A stretch of DNA of 64,000 nt from assembly GCA_963682175.1 (NCBI GenBank), contig OY821771.1, positions 35,050,201 to 35,114,200 on the forward strand, in the 5' to 3' direction. Under the pieces are notes generated by a model, which worked only from the letters and a program-made list of their open reading frames with translations, was not told the DNA's origin and did not search any database. The DNA is from Triglochin maritima (taxonomy: Eukaryota; Streptophyta; Magnoliopsida; Alismatales; Juncaginaceae). Shown here in pieces: positions 11,890 to 24,600 of this stretch. Each line of letters begins with the position of its first letter. Positions within the stretch are counted from its first letter, which is position 1. A program made the translations under genes and the position numbers.

Positions 11890-12560
11890 GAATGTGTTCG
11901 TAGATGAGAAGATTCGGAGACATTAAGATGAGAAAAGAATGATTCAGAGGAGAGGAGATGAAGTCCTTAATCTAGTGTGGGAATAAGGAAGGTTAGAAAC
12001 CTAACTAAGCAATCAAGGTCAAAACAAGCCTAAAGTCCACTATAGGTTCTTAGTAATAGACGACGCCTAACTTCGAGGTCCCACCGAGGACCACTAGTTT
12101 GTAGGAAATCAAGAACCCGGAGGTCCCTAATATCTTAGGGAGACTAGATGGGCAACGACATTCAGGCCATAACAGTCTTAAACAGTTTCCTCTCCTTAAT
12201 GCGTCCGAAAATCCTAGGGGCCAACGTCTAATTGATTTTATTAAGGCTCTTTTATTAAGTGGTTTTTGGGCAAAGGAAATGGTGATGAAATCCCCCACCT
12301 CATCTCCTATAGGTGGTTGCCCCCTAAGTGTTTTTCATACCTTAATCTAACAAACAACACACCAAACAAACACTCACATCACTCTTGTTCCAATGCAATT
12401 CCTACTAACTAATGCGTGTTTTCTAATGAATGATGAGTGAAAGATATTACGTACCTTACGCCAGCAATCTACGACAGAAATCGTAAATAAATAATAAATA
12501 CGATGAATTCAAATCCTATATGATGAATGACTTAGAAAATATTGTCTAATCTTTTGTTTT
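11890..12560. repeat. Diverged Gypsy-leader-like relic in the CACTA 5' leader
   Basis: Co-linear resemblance to 7680-8300 of the Gypsy leader: GACGACGCCTAAC, CTAATTGATTTTA, GGTGATGAAATCCC, a GTTGCCCCCTAAG block, TACGTACCTTACGCCAGCA and CTATATGATG. The resemblance is imperfect, so this is an older or different member of the same family, with no LTR attached that I can see. Confidence 0.5.
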
Positions 12561-13490
12561 GGGTTATTAAACGCCAAGTTGCTTAAGGGAGTTGATGAGT
12601 TAAACATTAAAACTTTTCTAAATAAAATAATATCTTAAGCATAAATAAACATTTAACTAAATAAACGTTTAAAATTTAGAATTGAATGTTTATTAGTGTC
12701 GCATTTGAATCCAAGTTACAAGTAATTGTTTCAAAATTACTTTAGATAATTCACATTAAAAAAATGTAAATGCATGTGAGAAACAAAAAACTCAGGATTT
12801 CACATACTTGAATCCAAGTTTGAAGAAATTGATTCAAAATTACTATAGGCACTTTACTTATAGCGTAATATTGTTGTGTAAGATAGAAAGCTTAAGATTT
12901 CTTTTAACTAAATGATTCATATTTCAACAGCAAAATTTAAAATTTCTGAACCCATATTTCAACAGCATTTGAATCCATATTTCAACGTCCATTTGAATCC
13001 ATTTCAACAGCAACATTTGAACAACATTTGAATCCATTTAAAATTTCTACCATAAATTTATATCATGCATTTATCATCCCAAACAAAATACGAATATGCA
13101 TACCAAATCAAATAGAAAACCAAAATGTTAAGTTTAACTCCAAATCACGAAAATACGAATATATTCAAGATTAAAACCAAAAAATTGAAATGTTGCATTC
13201 ACCAACAATAAACGAGAGGAGAAGTTTACTAACATCGAAAAGAATTGTTACTACAAGAAAAATCCGAAAATAAACCAACAAAAACGAACTTAACACTTAC
13301 ATTGGTTAGGATGTGGAGGAAGATAGAGGAAGACGGAGGAAGAAGGAGAAGAGGGCCGGATAAGGGAGGAGAGGTTGGGACGTCGCTGCGGTGCCGGAGA
13401 TGGTGGAGATCGGTCGGAGATCGGTCGCGGAGGAGAGTTCGGTTGCGGGACGGCTAGGGTTTGGTTGGGTTTTCGTTTGAAATGAATGAC
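12561..13490 (-). other. CACTA 5' leader, AT-rich, no coding seen
   Basis: AT-rich DNA between the relic and the subterminal array. It contains short repeats of TTTGAATCCA(T/A) around 12700-13030 and a purine-rich stretch at 13310-13450 (GAGGAAG and CGGAGA runs). No protein domain was recognised. It may hold the transposase promoter and first non-coding exon. Confidence 0.5.
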
Positions 13491-13866
13491 AGAAAATGCG
13501 TCTGTTCGATTTCTTTAAGACCTATAGACATCGAATGTTACATATGTCTGACGTCTATACCCCGACGTCTATATGCATGGAATATAGAGGTCGAACATCT
13601 ATAACATTCGACGTCTATGGGTCGACGTCTATACTTTATAGACGTCGGATGCACAGGGTATTCTAAAATCCGATGTCTATTAGTCGACGTCTATACCCTA
13701 TAGACGTCGGATAAATGGCTTATTATAATAGCTGACGTCTATAGTACAACATAGACGTCGACCATAGTAACGATCGACGTCTATGCTATGCTCTCCCTAC
13801 TAGACGTTGGTCGTTATAAAGGCCGACGTCTATTGGGCGACGAATAAAGCTTATTCCGCACTAGTG
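13491..13866 (-). repeat. CACTA terminal inverted repeat and subterminal array
   Basis: About eleven copies of the motif CGACGTCTAT, in both orientations (forms GACGTCTAT and ATAGACGTC), are packed between 13540 and 13845, followed by the terminus CACTAGTGCGG ending at 13866. In En/Spm elements such arrays are TNPA binding sites needed for transposition. Many pairs face each other, for example around 13600-13720, and could form hairpins. Confidence 0.8.
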
Positions 13867-13911
13867 TTTCTTCCACCGCATTCTTCTTCCTTCTTCCTGT
13901 CTCCTCCCTCT

Positions 13912-14102
13912 AGACTTGGGTATTGGGCTGGCCCGGGCTGGCCTGGAAGGCTAAACAAGTTGGGCCTGGGGCTCGGTATTTTTTATTTTTTTAAATATTT
14001 TCATAATTTTTTGTGGTATTTTAGATACTTTTTAAGCGTTTTGAGGTATTTTAAAATTAAAAAAATTAACAATTAGACGGACCGGCCTGACACCCAGGTC
14101 TG
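13912..14102. mobile_element. Possible small inverted-repeat element (MITE)
   Basis: The left end AGACTTGGGTATTGGGCTGG and the inverted right end AGACCTGGGTGTCAGGCCGG pair over about 20 bp with several mismatches, around an AT-rich core. I do not see a clear target duplication, so the element type is open. Confidence 0.35.
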
Positions 14103-15616
14103 CGTACCTCCTCTCTTTCGTCTTCCACTAAGATCCGTTTTATCTCATCGGCAATCGTCATTTTCCCTACGAATATGTTGACATACATTATTTCTTGAAC
14201 TGTTGACTTTTAATTCGAAATATCATTGTCAAGACAGTTTTATATGTGTATACAAGCACTTGATTCCATACGTATGACTACTTAATTCTACAAAGGAAGG
14301 TTTCTTATGTACATCGAAGCACGTTAAAATTAATTGAAGGCACATCATCAAAATGATAAAAATAAGGCACTTTATGGGATTAGTGTTTTTTCAGAAGAAT
14401 GTAAATTATAATTGTTGAATAATTAATTGCAAAATTATGGGCACAGTGGCGTAATTTATTTTTCTGTAAAATAAACCGGCAATTCAAATGTTGAGTTCGC
14501 CTTTGATTTTGGCTTACTTTTTTACATTTTTTTTAGTTTTATATGGATGACGAAAATTAAAGGAAGATAACTTTGATGGTATAGAGTTGATAAATGTGAA
14601 TTGGGAAATTTGTTTGATTACTTATGTTTCAAAAAATATTGTTTTCATTTCTCTATTTTTATGGAGGATAAAAATACAAGTTTTGACAATAATATGCAAA
14701 AACATTCCAAATGACCCTTAATTTTATATATTTGAATTGTTACGAATTAACAATTACTAGATGTTTACATGCTCAAACCGTGTTTTGTGATGTGTTTCAT
14801 TTCTAGTCTTGTCCAATTAGTTGGAAACTTGGAATCAAGGTCTTATGTTGTTGACTTGTTGTTATTGATGTTATAACATTTAAATAACCCTTATTATTTT
14901 CAATCTTGTTAAAGAAACCCTCATAAATGTCCAAATTTCTAAAATTTCGTTATTTTTAATAAATTACCTCATTTCGCCCTAATGAATCACCGAACGTTAG
15001 TACAATGATAGAATTGAGAAAGTTCACTATCCATTTTGAATTTGACAATTTTATGGTAACAACCACGGTCGGTTTACAAAAGTGAGGTAATTGTTCTACG
15101 AATTTCTCTCGTATGGGCCTTCCTTCTCTCTCAACTCTCATCTATCGTCTTTCGCATATCTCTTTCTTTCTCATCTCATATTATATGTCCCAATAACGAC
15201 AACAGCCGCAAAATCAACCTCTTGGCTTTACTCTCTAACGGGTGTTGGAGTAAACGGCAGGTAACTCACTTGAGGCTGCGAGTCTGCGACATTGCAAAGT
15301 TTCCTGAGTTATCTGAATATTGAATCCCGAGTTATCTGAATATTGAAGAAGACTTGAATATATTCGTAAGTTTCCAATATAATCCCATTCCAACCTTAAA
15401 AACTAATTTGTTTAAAACCACAGCAACTAATTAAAGTTTATGCTATCTTTAATGCAAAAATAACATCCTATAATATTATATTAGATTCTAACAACAAATT
15501 TGTAGAATAACATTAAATCAATTTTAAAAATTAGAATACATCATATTACTACTCCAAGCAATTTCACGTCGAATGGGTGTGCACGTGCCTGCGAATGTAG
15601 GATCCGTCCCTGCTCC
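14103..15616. other. Intergenic, AT-rich; no gene seen
   Basis: No conserved frame or recognisable repeat. The part next to the cyclophilin stop codon (15540-15616) is its 3' untranslated region; where transcription ends cannot be read. A pyrimidine-rich stretch with TTTCTCATCTC lies at 15120-15180, and two copies of GAGTTATCTGAATATTGAA lie at about 15305-15345. Confidence 0.6.
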
Positions 15617-18600
15617 TCAGGACTTTGGAACTGTCACATTCATGATCTTTACATCTTGGTATGGCTTGTCATTTTTATCTGTCTTCACCTTCTCTATTAA
15701 CTGCCCAACCAAATGAAATTACAGAATTTAAAGGCATGATATTCAACATAACTTCATTTCACAACCAAATCATAAAGATAAGAATACCTGAACAACATCC
15801 ATCCCCTTCGCAACTCTACCGAAAACAGTGTGCTTGTTATCTAGCCAGGGTGTAGCCACTGTGGTTATAAAAAACTGAGAGCCATTGGTGTTTGGTCCAG
15901 CATTGGCCATCGAGACCGTGAAAGGCCGGTCATGTCTCAAACTGCACAAGGCAATGAAAATACACATAAGCTGCTAGTAAAAGCAAATTACATTGCCGTT
16001 AACATGTTTTTACAAGATAAGCATGGCATTTCCGTAACCTTTTGTGGAACTCGTCTTCAAACTCCCTACCCCAAATAGACTGACCACCAGTGCCATCTCC
16101 CAGAGGATCGCCAGTCTGGATCATAAAGCCTTTTATTACCCGGTGGAAGATGAGATTGTCATAATACCCATTCCTGCAGTGCGTGGTGAAGTTCTCCACT
16201 GTTTTTGGGCATTCTTCTGGGTACAACCTCATGTGGATATCACCAAGGGACGTGTGCAATATCTGCCCAAAGGTAGAAAATGATCATCTAAACAATTATA
16301 ATATAAGGAATATACATGAATAGCGTCTATCAAAAGATAAATAACTTCTCTTAGTTAAGAAATAAACCTTGTCAGTTCAAGTACAATAATAAGATAACAA
16401 ATTATATAGGGCTCAGGAGGATGAACGAACATAATTGTAATTCATTAGAAAAAAAGGTGATCTACATACCACACTATCAGGAAGAGAAGTGGTGGCCGAG
16501 TTTCCAAGATCCGACACTGACAAAAGTTCTTCAGGTGGTGGCTTTTCATTGAATACATCCCTTCCTTTTGTTGCATCCTCAGCCTCCTCAGGTTCACGAC
16601 GACTAACAAGGGAGATGAGTTAAAAAGAAAATATGATCAGATATGATCAATGAGGTAACATAAAAGACAGACAGCAGATGATAATAGAAAGCTACCAGGA
16701 AAAGATATGGACGAAAAGAATCCATAGCTTTTAAAATACGTCCATCTCACAACATAACGTGCATTTAAGATGGATGACACCTTAGGAGGATTGGTAGCAG
16801 AAAAGGCAATAAAGACATTATTATCCTACAGTAAAAGGTGTACCTGAACAAATAAATTCTGTGTTTCTTGAAAGCACAACATAGAAGAGTGGGGTCACTA
16901 AGTGGTTCTTTCGCCTCATTGACATTTGCTGCAGCTGAAGGTAATTTCCTCGCCTTTTTACTGCTTCGGTCGCCTTGATATAAAGCAATTCTTAAGAACC
17001 TGTCATTATTTTCTACTTTGCCAAGTATTCGAGAAACCTTATTTGTATGCAAATTCACAATCTACATAAAGGAATCCAGAAAACATATTAACTTGATTGA
17101 CAATGATAACAAATTGAAAAGGTCTTTATAGACAAATTATAATAAAGATGGAATGTGATCCATAAGTTAACAAAAATGTGTATAAAAAACAACAATATCA
17201 TAAACAAGCAGCTTTTAGTTCCAGTGAAATGAATTGCAAAGGTTCATGAATATTAAAAGAAGGGAACATTTAATGTAAAAAAGAAGTTGCTTACTTTTAT
17301 ACCCAACAAGGTTGCATATATGACGAAATTAGCACTCTCATCGAAAACAGCATTTGGTTGCGGTACATTATCAGTTTTCTCAATCTCTTTTTCAATAGCC
17401 ATCCTACGTCCGAAATCTATGGTATCAAGCCTATACAATGGAGCATCACTTCGTTGAAGATCCTGAGCCACCTATCAGTACAACCAGAAGCTTCTTCTTA
17501 GGGCTGGAGAAACAGGAAAGATACAATAGCTGGATAGTATACAAATATACAGCTAAGGGCTTACCTCTAGAGATTCATCATACACCCGTCTAAGCTTTCC
17601 GGTTTTAAACCAAAAAACCCGTATTCTACGGTCTGGAGACGTGACAACAAATTGACTGCCATCCTGACTAACCTGGAAGTGAAATGGACCATCCAGTAAA
17701 AACTAACCAGACAACATCAAATAATTTCAGCAGAAGAATAATGATGGGATAATTCATCAAACTTAATGCACAGTGTTTTTTCTTCTCCGTGAATATTCTG
17801 CTCTTCTATGCTTTTATATAGGAGAACTGTGCTTCCTTCCCTGACCCCTCTACTTTTGTTCCCATTCTGAAGACAAACTAGCCCAACCAAGCAAAAAAAA
17901 AAGATGTGCACACCAAGGAGCATGAGGTTAAGGCATAAGTGGAAGTAAACCATGCTTGACCCAGTTTTACCCACCGTCATTATTTTCATTAGGACATTTT
18001 AGTGAACTCTCATGCAAACAACTATATATTAATACAAAAGTACAATGTTAGTAGAAAATAGTTAGAAAAACCGAATGGAAATGGCAAGAAAAGACTATTT
18101 GCAGCTTACGTTGCATGCATAAGACTACTGAAAATAATACAAAAGTACAATGTTAGAGGAAAATAGTATAGAAAACCCGAATGGAAATGACAAGAAAAAA
18201 CTATGTGCACACCAAGGACTAGGACCAGTGGTTAAGGCAAAAGGGGAGAGCTTGCTTCGTACCTCAATGGCGGATACAACTGTTTTGCATTTCGCAATAT
18301 CAAAGAGGTTTGTGTCTGTCTTTAGTTTGAAACTCACCCTGTCAGTAACACAAAAGTTGTACTTAGAACGGCATGCTAGTAAGTACCAAACCAAATCAGG
18401 CTTCCAGTATTTTAGAAACAATATACACAAATATTTGGGCAGAAGAAAATAAAGGCTATCTTTTCATTATTTGGAAGGAATAACAAGTTAATTTGGGCAA
18501 GAATGTCAACAGATAAGACTATGGGAAGACTGTTCAAATGCAATATAAACTTATAAACCAAGCAAAGTAAATTGCTGCAGTAAACATAATTAGCTGTGAC

Positions 18601-20543
18601 CTAAGTACTGCAACTGTAATAATTTGGAAGAAAGAAAACCAGAAATCATGACATTATCAGGCGATAAAGACGCAATATGCTAACCTGTTCGAATCATTAA
18701 GAAATTGCAAAAATCAGATGCACAAACATTTTTCGGAAAATGTGGGTGTCAGCTGCCAAGGGTGATTAAATGCTAGTCCTAGACTGTGAAATGGGTACCT
18801 CTAAATAATGATGAAATTGAGTATATTTAATTAGATGTATTTTTTGGATGAATAACAATGAACCCATGATATCGATGAGTAGTATATAGCTGGATATGGT
18901 GTGATTATGAAAAGGTAAGGGAGAATTAGTTGCTGCAACCCTAACAATTGTTGACATGGAAGTATGTTATGGGTTTTAGCCTTCACCCACCACACGACAT
19001 AAGGATTAAAAGATACAATTTTCGCTCTGAATTTTGAACAAGTGCAGGACCTAATGTACCTCATTCCAATACACAAATTCTGTAAGTAAAATGTGACTTG
19101 TGGGTATAGACGACACAAGAAAAGGATAAATATAAAAATGTATTTGAGAATTACCAGTAAAAGATCAAACAAACGGTGGTTCTAAAAATATGAGATATCT
19201 ATCCCTTTCATGGGTATCCATTTTGGTTCCAATAGCTGACATGATGAACTAAGGAGATGAATTTTCTATGCCCTTTGTCTTACCTAAATTGTTGTTACAT
19301 AGAACATGCTGCAAAAAATTTATTTGATGTTCAATCTTTGTTATTTAACAAACTCCATTATAAAAAATCAAGGGGAAAATGCATGAAACAGTCTCCAAAA
19401 CTAAGAGGTAAGAATGTACCCCTCTTCCGGAAATGCGAGAGTATTAGGACACCAATACTCTATTACTCCTTTGGCATCAGCAGATATAATTGTATCAAAA
19501 GCACTATTGTACTTCATCACTGTTATTGGGGTCATATGAATCTGATACAACACAACACTTGTGCCATCAGGTTGGGTAAGCTTTTGCATTACTGCGGAAA
19601 ATATGTGAACATGGAGATGGAAACAAAAGGAACATACCTACATAAAGAATTGAGTGTAATACCTGTCTGGAAATAATAGGCTCGTTTGATCCAGCATGGG
19701 CATCATAAACATAGACCATTGTAGAGCTACTATCAGCAACAGCAAGCTTGGCCTTGACATCCCCTTGCTTGAAAACCCACTCCACCATACCAGGAACAAA
19801 AGGGAGGCGCATCATGACCATCATGTCGTAATTAACAACATCATAAATTTTCACGGATTGATCGTTCGAGATCGTACAACAAAGCAATCCATCAGAGCTA
19901 ACAGCCAGGGCTCGAATGGGGCCAAGATGAGACTTGAAATGCTTGGCAAACTCAATCCCAGAAGGTTTCTTCTTCCAGAACTTCAAATGGCCGTCTACGC
20001 TCCCAGTGATGAAGAACTCGGCCGCAGAGACAGCAACATGAGACACCACATCACGATGCATGTAACTCTTCTCGTACCTTAAGGTTATGATTGGTGGTTA
20101 GTAAAACTTTAAGGAAGTAGAGAACTGGACTTCTAACATGTTTTCGTGAGTTCCATGACTTAAAATATGTAATTACTACTTAGAATGAGTTACCCAATCA
20201 TACCCTTAACTACCTAGTTACCAATCATCCTAAGGATTGGTAACTACTAATTTTACTAATTACTAATTAGAATGAGTTACCCAGAATGACAGCAAAATTC
20301 CAAGGAGTGGAGTTCTTGACTTTCCTCAACTTCCTAGTTACCAATCACAGCTTAAAAAGGCAAACGACAAATATATCGTACGCACATGTGAGCAGAAGGA
20401 AGGGAGTCGAGGAAGGCTTGCTCGAAGTGGAGAGGGCGCTTGGGACGAGAGCGGGGAGCGGAAGGACCAGGACCTATGGGCACATCCTCATCTTCGACTC
20501 GGTGGCCGTTCTGCCCATCCTCTTCTCCTCCTCCTCCTTCCAT
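15617..20543 (-). CDS. CYP71: Peptidyl-prolyl cis-trans isomerase with WD40 repeats, CYP71 type
   Basis: Complete 11-exon gene. Exons: 20543-20386, 20077-19663, 19541-19420, 18338-18263, 17672-17565, 17471-17295, 17061-16844, 16602-16470, 16262-16039, 15941-15788, 15700-15617. They total 1869 nt, 622 codons plus stop, with every junction GT..AG and in phase. The protein has a Pro/Arg linker ([20 protein letters not shown]), WD40 repeats from about residue 55 to 420 ([60 protein letters not shown]) and a C-terminal cyclophilin domain from about residue 470. Cyclophilin catalytic residues are kept: [32 protein letters not shown]. Length and order match Arabidopsis CYP71, a nuclear protein acting with chromatin and histone H3 in organ development. 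It looks intact and functional. The start ATG at 20543 is chosen by the family N-terminus (MEGGGG). Confidence 0.95.
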
Positions 20544-20870
20544 TCGATCGATTTGGGGCAAAAAATATTCACCACTACAACAATCTCGAACTATTTCAAT
20601 TACAAAATTTGTAAAAAAAATGCAAAATATAGAAAAACTCACACAAAACCAGTGCAATCACAATCTACGTGAGTAATTCCAATCGATGGATGTAAATTTG
20701 AAGTACCTTTTGTGGATCTAGGGTTTCTGCAATGGAAGGAAAAGAGAAGAGAAGCTGGAATCGCTGCCGGAGTTGTTCGATGCCGCTGGACTGTCCGACG
20801 GCAGATGGGTTTAGGGTTTAGACGGAGAAGATGTGAAGACGAGGGGGGAAACAAGAAGAAATGGTGTTTG
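20544..20870 (-). promoter_or_regulatory. Probable 5' leader of the CYP71-type gene
   Basis: Upstream of the chosen ATG the frame stays open to 20657, so a longer N-terminus is formally possible but is not expected from the family. A separate short upstream frame begins at 20854 (MFPPSSSHLLRLNPKP). No clear TATA box was identified. A leader intron between about 20560 and 20700 is possible but unproven. Confidence 0.4.
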
Positions 20871-23230
20871 GTTAAATATTTTTATAATTAAGGTCCTGTT
20901 CGTGTAAAAAAAAATCTCTTTTCAAAATGAATTTTCCTACCCAATATTCTTGGAATCACACAACCAAAACAAGATAAAAAGAAAATGTACTCAGGGTAAA
21001 GATTTATATTTCATTCTCTTCTATTTTCGTTACATTGCACAATCTCATATACTTACTCATAGATGTGTGTGTAAGATACAAGTATTCATAGTTTATACTA
21101 ACTGAAATGTAAATATAGATGTGAATAGAAGATATGTTACAATACACACAACATGAGTTACAATAAGTTATAATGGTTGGAAGGTGAATCATTCATCGCA
21201 TATATAATTTCATAACACTTCTCGTTGGATGATCACTTTTTGTTATATGTTTTTCTACTTAGCTTGTTACAACTTTGCCAAGTAAAACTACATGGGACAA
21301 AAACATGATGAATGGAAAAAATACAGAGTGTATAATTCTCCATCTTAGTTTAATATACAATTACAAACTCTCTTAAATAATATGACGTTATGTTCATGTC
21401 TCGTTAAAAATATTGCTACAAAACCTAGTTGAGAAAATAGCTAAAAGAAAACGAATGCTTGACATACGTTATCACAAATGCACAAGTTGTCTCGCATTGT
21501 TAAAAACTTTTAACCAATAAAAACATTGTGGGACAAAAATTGATAAATGAAAAAAGAGTACAACTATAGATCTTTTGGGTTTATCCTTCAGGGATAATTG
21601 TCATTTAGGGATGATAATTAGAAACTCGCTTCCCCTGATTCATAGTTCACCAACATGCATAAAGTTTGCAACGTCTCCACAAAAACACAAAATAATTTGT
21701 GATTTTTTGTTGTTGTGGATCAGACATATAAGAAGCATCACTGAAGTAAGTCTTTATCTCATGAATATATTAAGTAAATATTGATAGATTCGTAAAGAAA
21801 GTAACGAAAAATTCGTTGAACGTCATTTGAATATTTTCGAAGAAATATTATACCTACATAAACAATCATTATGATTGTATTACGTCTAGTTTTATACGTA
21901 ATATATTTTATGACGTTCTAGGAAATGGACTTGAGATCCTAATCCAACTTCTTTAGTTATAATATATATAGATCTTTGTTTACACAGTACAGATAGTTTG
22001 TCATTGATGTGTTTTCCAGGTGAACTTTCTTTGTATAATATATTTTTATATATTTGAATCATTGTAACAATTCTCTTCTGGAGAATGTCGAACTACATAT
22101 CGAAAAATAGTTGACTTTTCTCGAGTCATTTATTTCAAAATTTATCATTCAAATATTCCACGGGTGTTTAATCTTTTTAGGAGTTCATTTCATATCATTT
22201 TTCGAGATGATATGCACATTCTCTTTGTTTCGTTCATATACTGATTTTTCATAAATTTTATTGCATATCTCCATTAGAATTTGACTTAGGCAATTTAGTT
22301 CTTCAGGGACTCTCTCATATAAATATAAATATCAAGTGAACTTATACAAATTTGCAGTCACAACATATCTTATATGTTTATCTATATTTATATCATATTG
22401 ATCAAGTAACATAACTTAATATTATACATTTCGAGAGAATAAGTAACATTATAATATATGTTGGGTCCTGGAAAAACATTTGTGTCACTACTCACTTTAT
22501 AATGTACCACTATGTGTATTGTAATGTGATTTTTATTCACATTCTTCGCGAATATAATTTCACTACAAGTCCATTATTAAGCGAGTGTAGTTCTACATTC
22601 TTCGCCTTCTTTTATTCATTTCAAATATGAATGGTTCTGGCATTCTTATAGGTTCTGGATCTAGATTTTCTCTTGAATTAGCATGCTACTAAGAATGTGA
22701 ATTAGTCGTTGACGATAATTTTAATTATTTTATATTTCTCTCTCGTATCAATGTAGTTGATTGCAATATAATAATCAAATCCTACTTGTTTCCCAAAACA
22801 CTAGGATTTGACCATTATGTATTCCGGAATTATTACATTTGTTAGCTATTTTTATTTTACCGGGTTTATATTCTTCAGGAATAACATCCTCAGGAGGTGT
22901 AACGAGTGACTAACTTTTATTTTCATTTTCACAAATAATATATGTTCTGGTCCACGCTTCTTGCGTAGGTTAAGCTCAAATATTTTTTATCTTGTGGGGA
23001 TCCCTACTTTATGTTATGTGTATTGTGTCAAGTAATACAAGACTTAGTCACCCCTTTGTGATCAATAAACACTTATGACAATTACTTGCTAGATATTGCA
23101 AGTTAATGATTTTATGAACTTCAGGTTCAATCATACTTGTATCTATATTATCTTAAAACTTCAAGTTCAATATAGTATATTTTCTTGACATTCTTTAAGC
23201 TTCTGACTTTTTCCCCCCTAATGCCAAAAA
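20871..23230. other. AT-rich DNA, no gene; diverged internal repeats
   Basis: No domain found in either strand. Two diverged direct copies of one block lie at about 21265-21340 and 21500-21575 (shared order: TTGTTA, CCAA(G)TAAAA, TGGGACAAAAA, TGA(T)GAATG, AAAAA). The general look is that of an old, unidentified transposon remnant. Confidence 0.5.
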
Positions 23231-23309
23231 TGTGCCTCCATATATATAAGGAAAAAAATTCGAACAAATTATTTTAAATTTTTTTCCAAAATAAAGATGG
23301 TATACAAAT

Positions 23310-23650
23310 ATTTTTCAGAGTAGATCCGGTGCCGACGAAGTTCTTGGAGCACCGCCGAGTTCTTCATACCGGAAGACGGTGTCGTATTGCCGAGTTTAAA
23401 AACATAGAAAAATTTGAAGTGGCAATAGGATAGATAGAACTCGGCCACTGTAACGTCGAGTTTTGTCAAGTAGAACTCGGCCTTTTGAATACTGAGTTCT
23501 ATTTCATTGTTTTAACCTCATCTTCGAACCTGGAGGCAGCTCCCAATTTGGGAATTAAAAATGAACTCGACATCTTGAATGTCGTGTTTTAAAGGTAGTA
23601 CTCGGCATTACGAATGCCGAGTTCATTTAAAAAAAGTGAACTCGACGTCT
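23310..23650. repeat. Array of imperfect palindromes (GAACTCGGC type)
   Basis: Repeated GAACTCG(G/A)C words and inverse GCCGAGTTC words with short loops, for example ACTCGGCATTACGAATGCCGAGTTC-like arms at about 23602-23626. They precede the MuDR-type remnant and may be its terminal region. The same motif recurs at 60620-60740. Confidence 0.6.
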
Positions 23651-24600
23651 ATATAACCAGCCTCACGCCCCCTTCTCCCGCACTCATCTTTTCATTTTCT
23701 AGATCAGGGCTTCTTTTTTTCGTTTTCATTGTTGCTTTTCTAATTTTATGTATTAGAATGATGTACATTATTGTTTTAGGTATGATTGTAGTGTTTTTTT
23801 GGTTTAGGAACTCATTTAGGTGCAAACCCGATTCCGATTTTGGGTTTTAAGCCGAAATATTTTTTCTTGATTTTTAGTGGATTATTGAATTAGGTTTTGT
23901 TGATTGTAGGTTTAAATTGGTAATCGTAAAAGTTGTTCAATTTATGTTCGATAATTGTGATTGAAATCATATTTGTTGTTAAAACCAATTTTTTATTTAT
24001 TATAAGATTTTTTTCATATTTTTGTTGTTTTAGGAAATATATATTGTTATTGATTTTCATCCTACATATGATAATGTAATGTTATATTTGTTTTTTAACA
24101 AAAAAAATTAAGGTCTTGGGTGAAAAATGTATGTGATTGTTAGTGGATAATTAAATGAGTTGGAGTTGAGAAATTTGTTCGTTAAATATGTTGTGCTTTG
24201 AATAAATATTGTTATTTAGATGTTTGGAAGTTCGAAGTGGTGTTTGTTATTATTGTTAGTGTTTTTTACAATGCATGTTTTAATTTTTAAAATATGAAAA
24301 TATAAGACAAGTTCTGTGAAATTTTTTAACAAAATGTTAGTTAGCCTTATTATGTTCGTTATGTAGTTTTATAGTCATTGAATTAATGTTATTTATTGTT
24401 GTATTGTAGTTGATTTTGTTGGAGTGATTATTCGACGTTTATAGTCATTCACTTATACACCCGACCGAGGTAATTTCTAAATCATGTGACTATTTTCAAA
24501 TTTTAAATTAATTAGGAATACAAGAACAACCATTTCTCATGAACACATTTTTAAATCTAATTTATATAGGTTAGGAATGAATAGGGATGACGAATGATCT

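Larger units (their letters stand above)
1..13866 (-). mobile_element. CACTA (En/Spm) DNA transposon, left end outside window
   Basis: A minus-strand CACTA element. Its 5' end is the terminus CACTAGTGCGGAATAA read from 13866 downward, followed inward by a subterminal array of GACGTCTAT-type motifs (13500-13850). Reading on the minus strand come a TNP2-like transposase (11822 to 1266, interrupted) and a TNPA-like gene (1205 to 1), the usual En/Spm gene order. The other terminus is not seen and must lie left of base 1. The element is dead as read: frameshifts and stops occur in both genes and a Gypsy element sits inside TNP2. The outer flank at 13867-13869 is TTT, so the expected 3-bp duplication would be AAA/TTT, which cannot be checked here. 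Confidence 0.85.

Noticed and set aside
13540..13850. Repeat array resembling a CRISPR
   Set aside because: Units are short, occur in both orientations and have irregular spacing next to a CACTA terminus in plant nuclear DNA.
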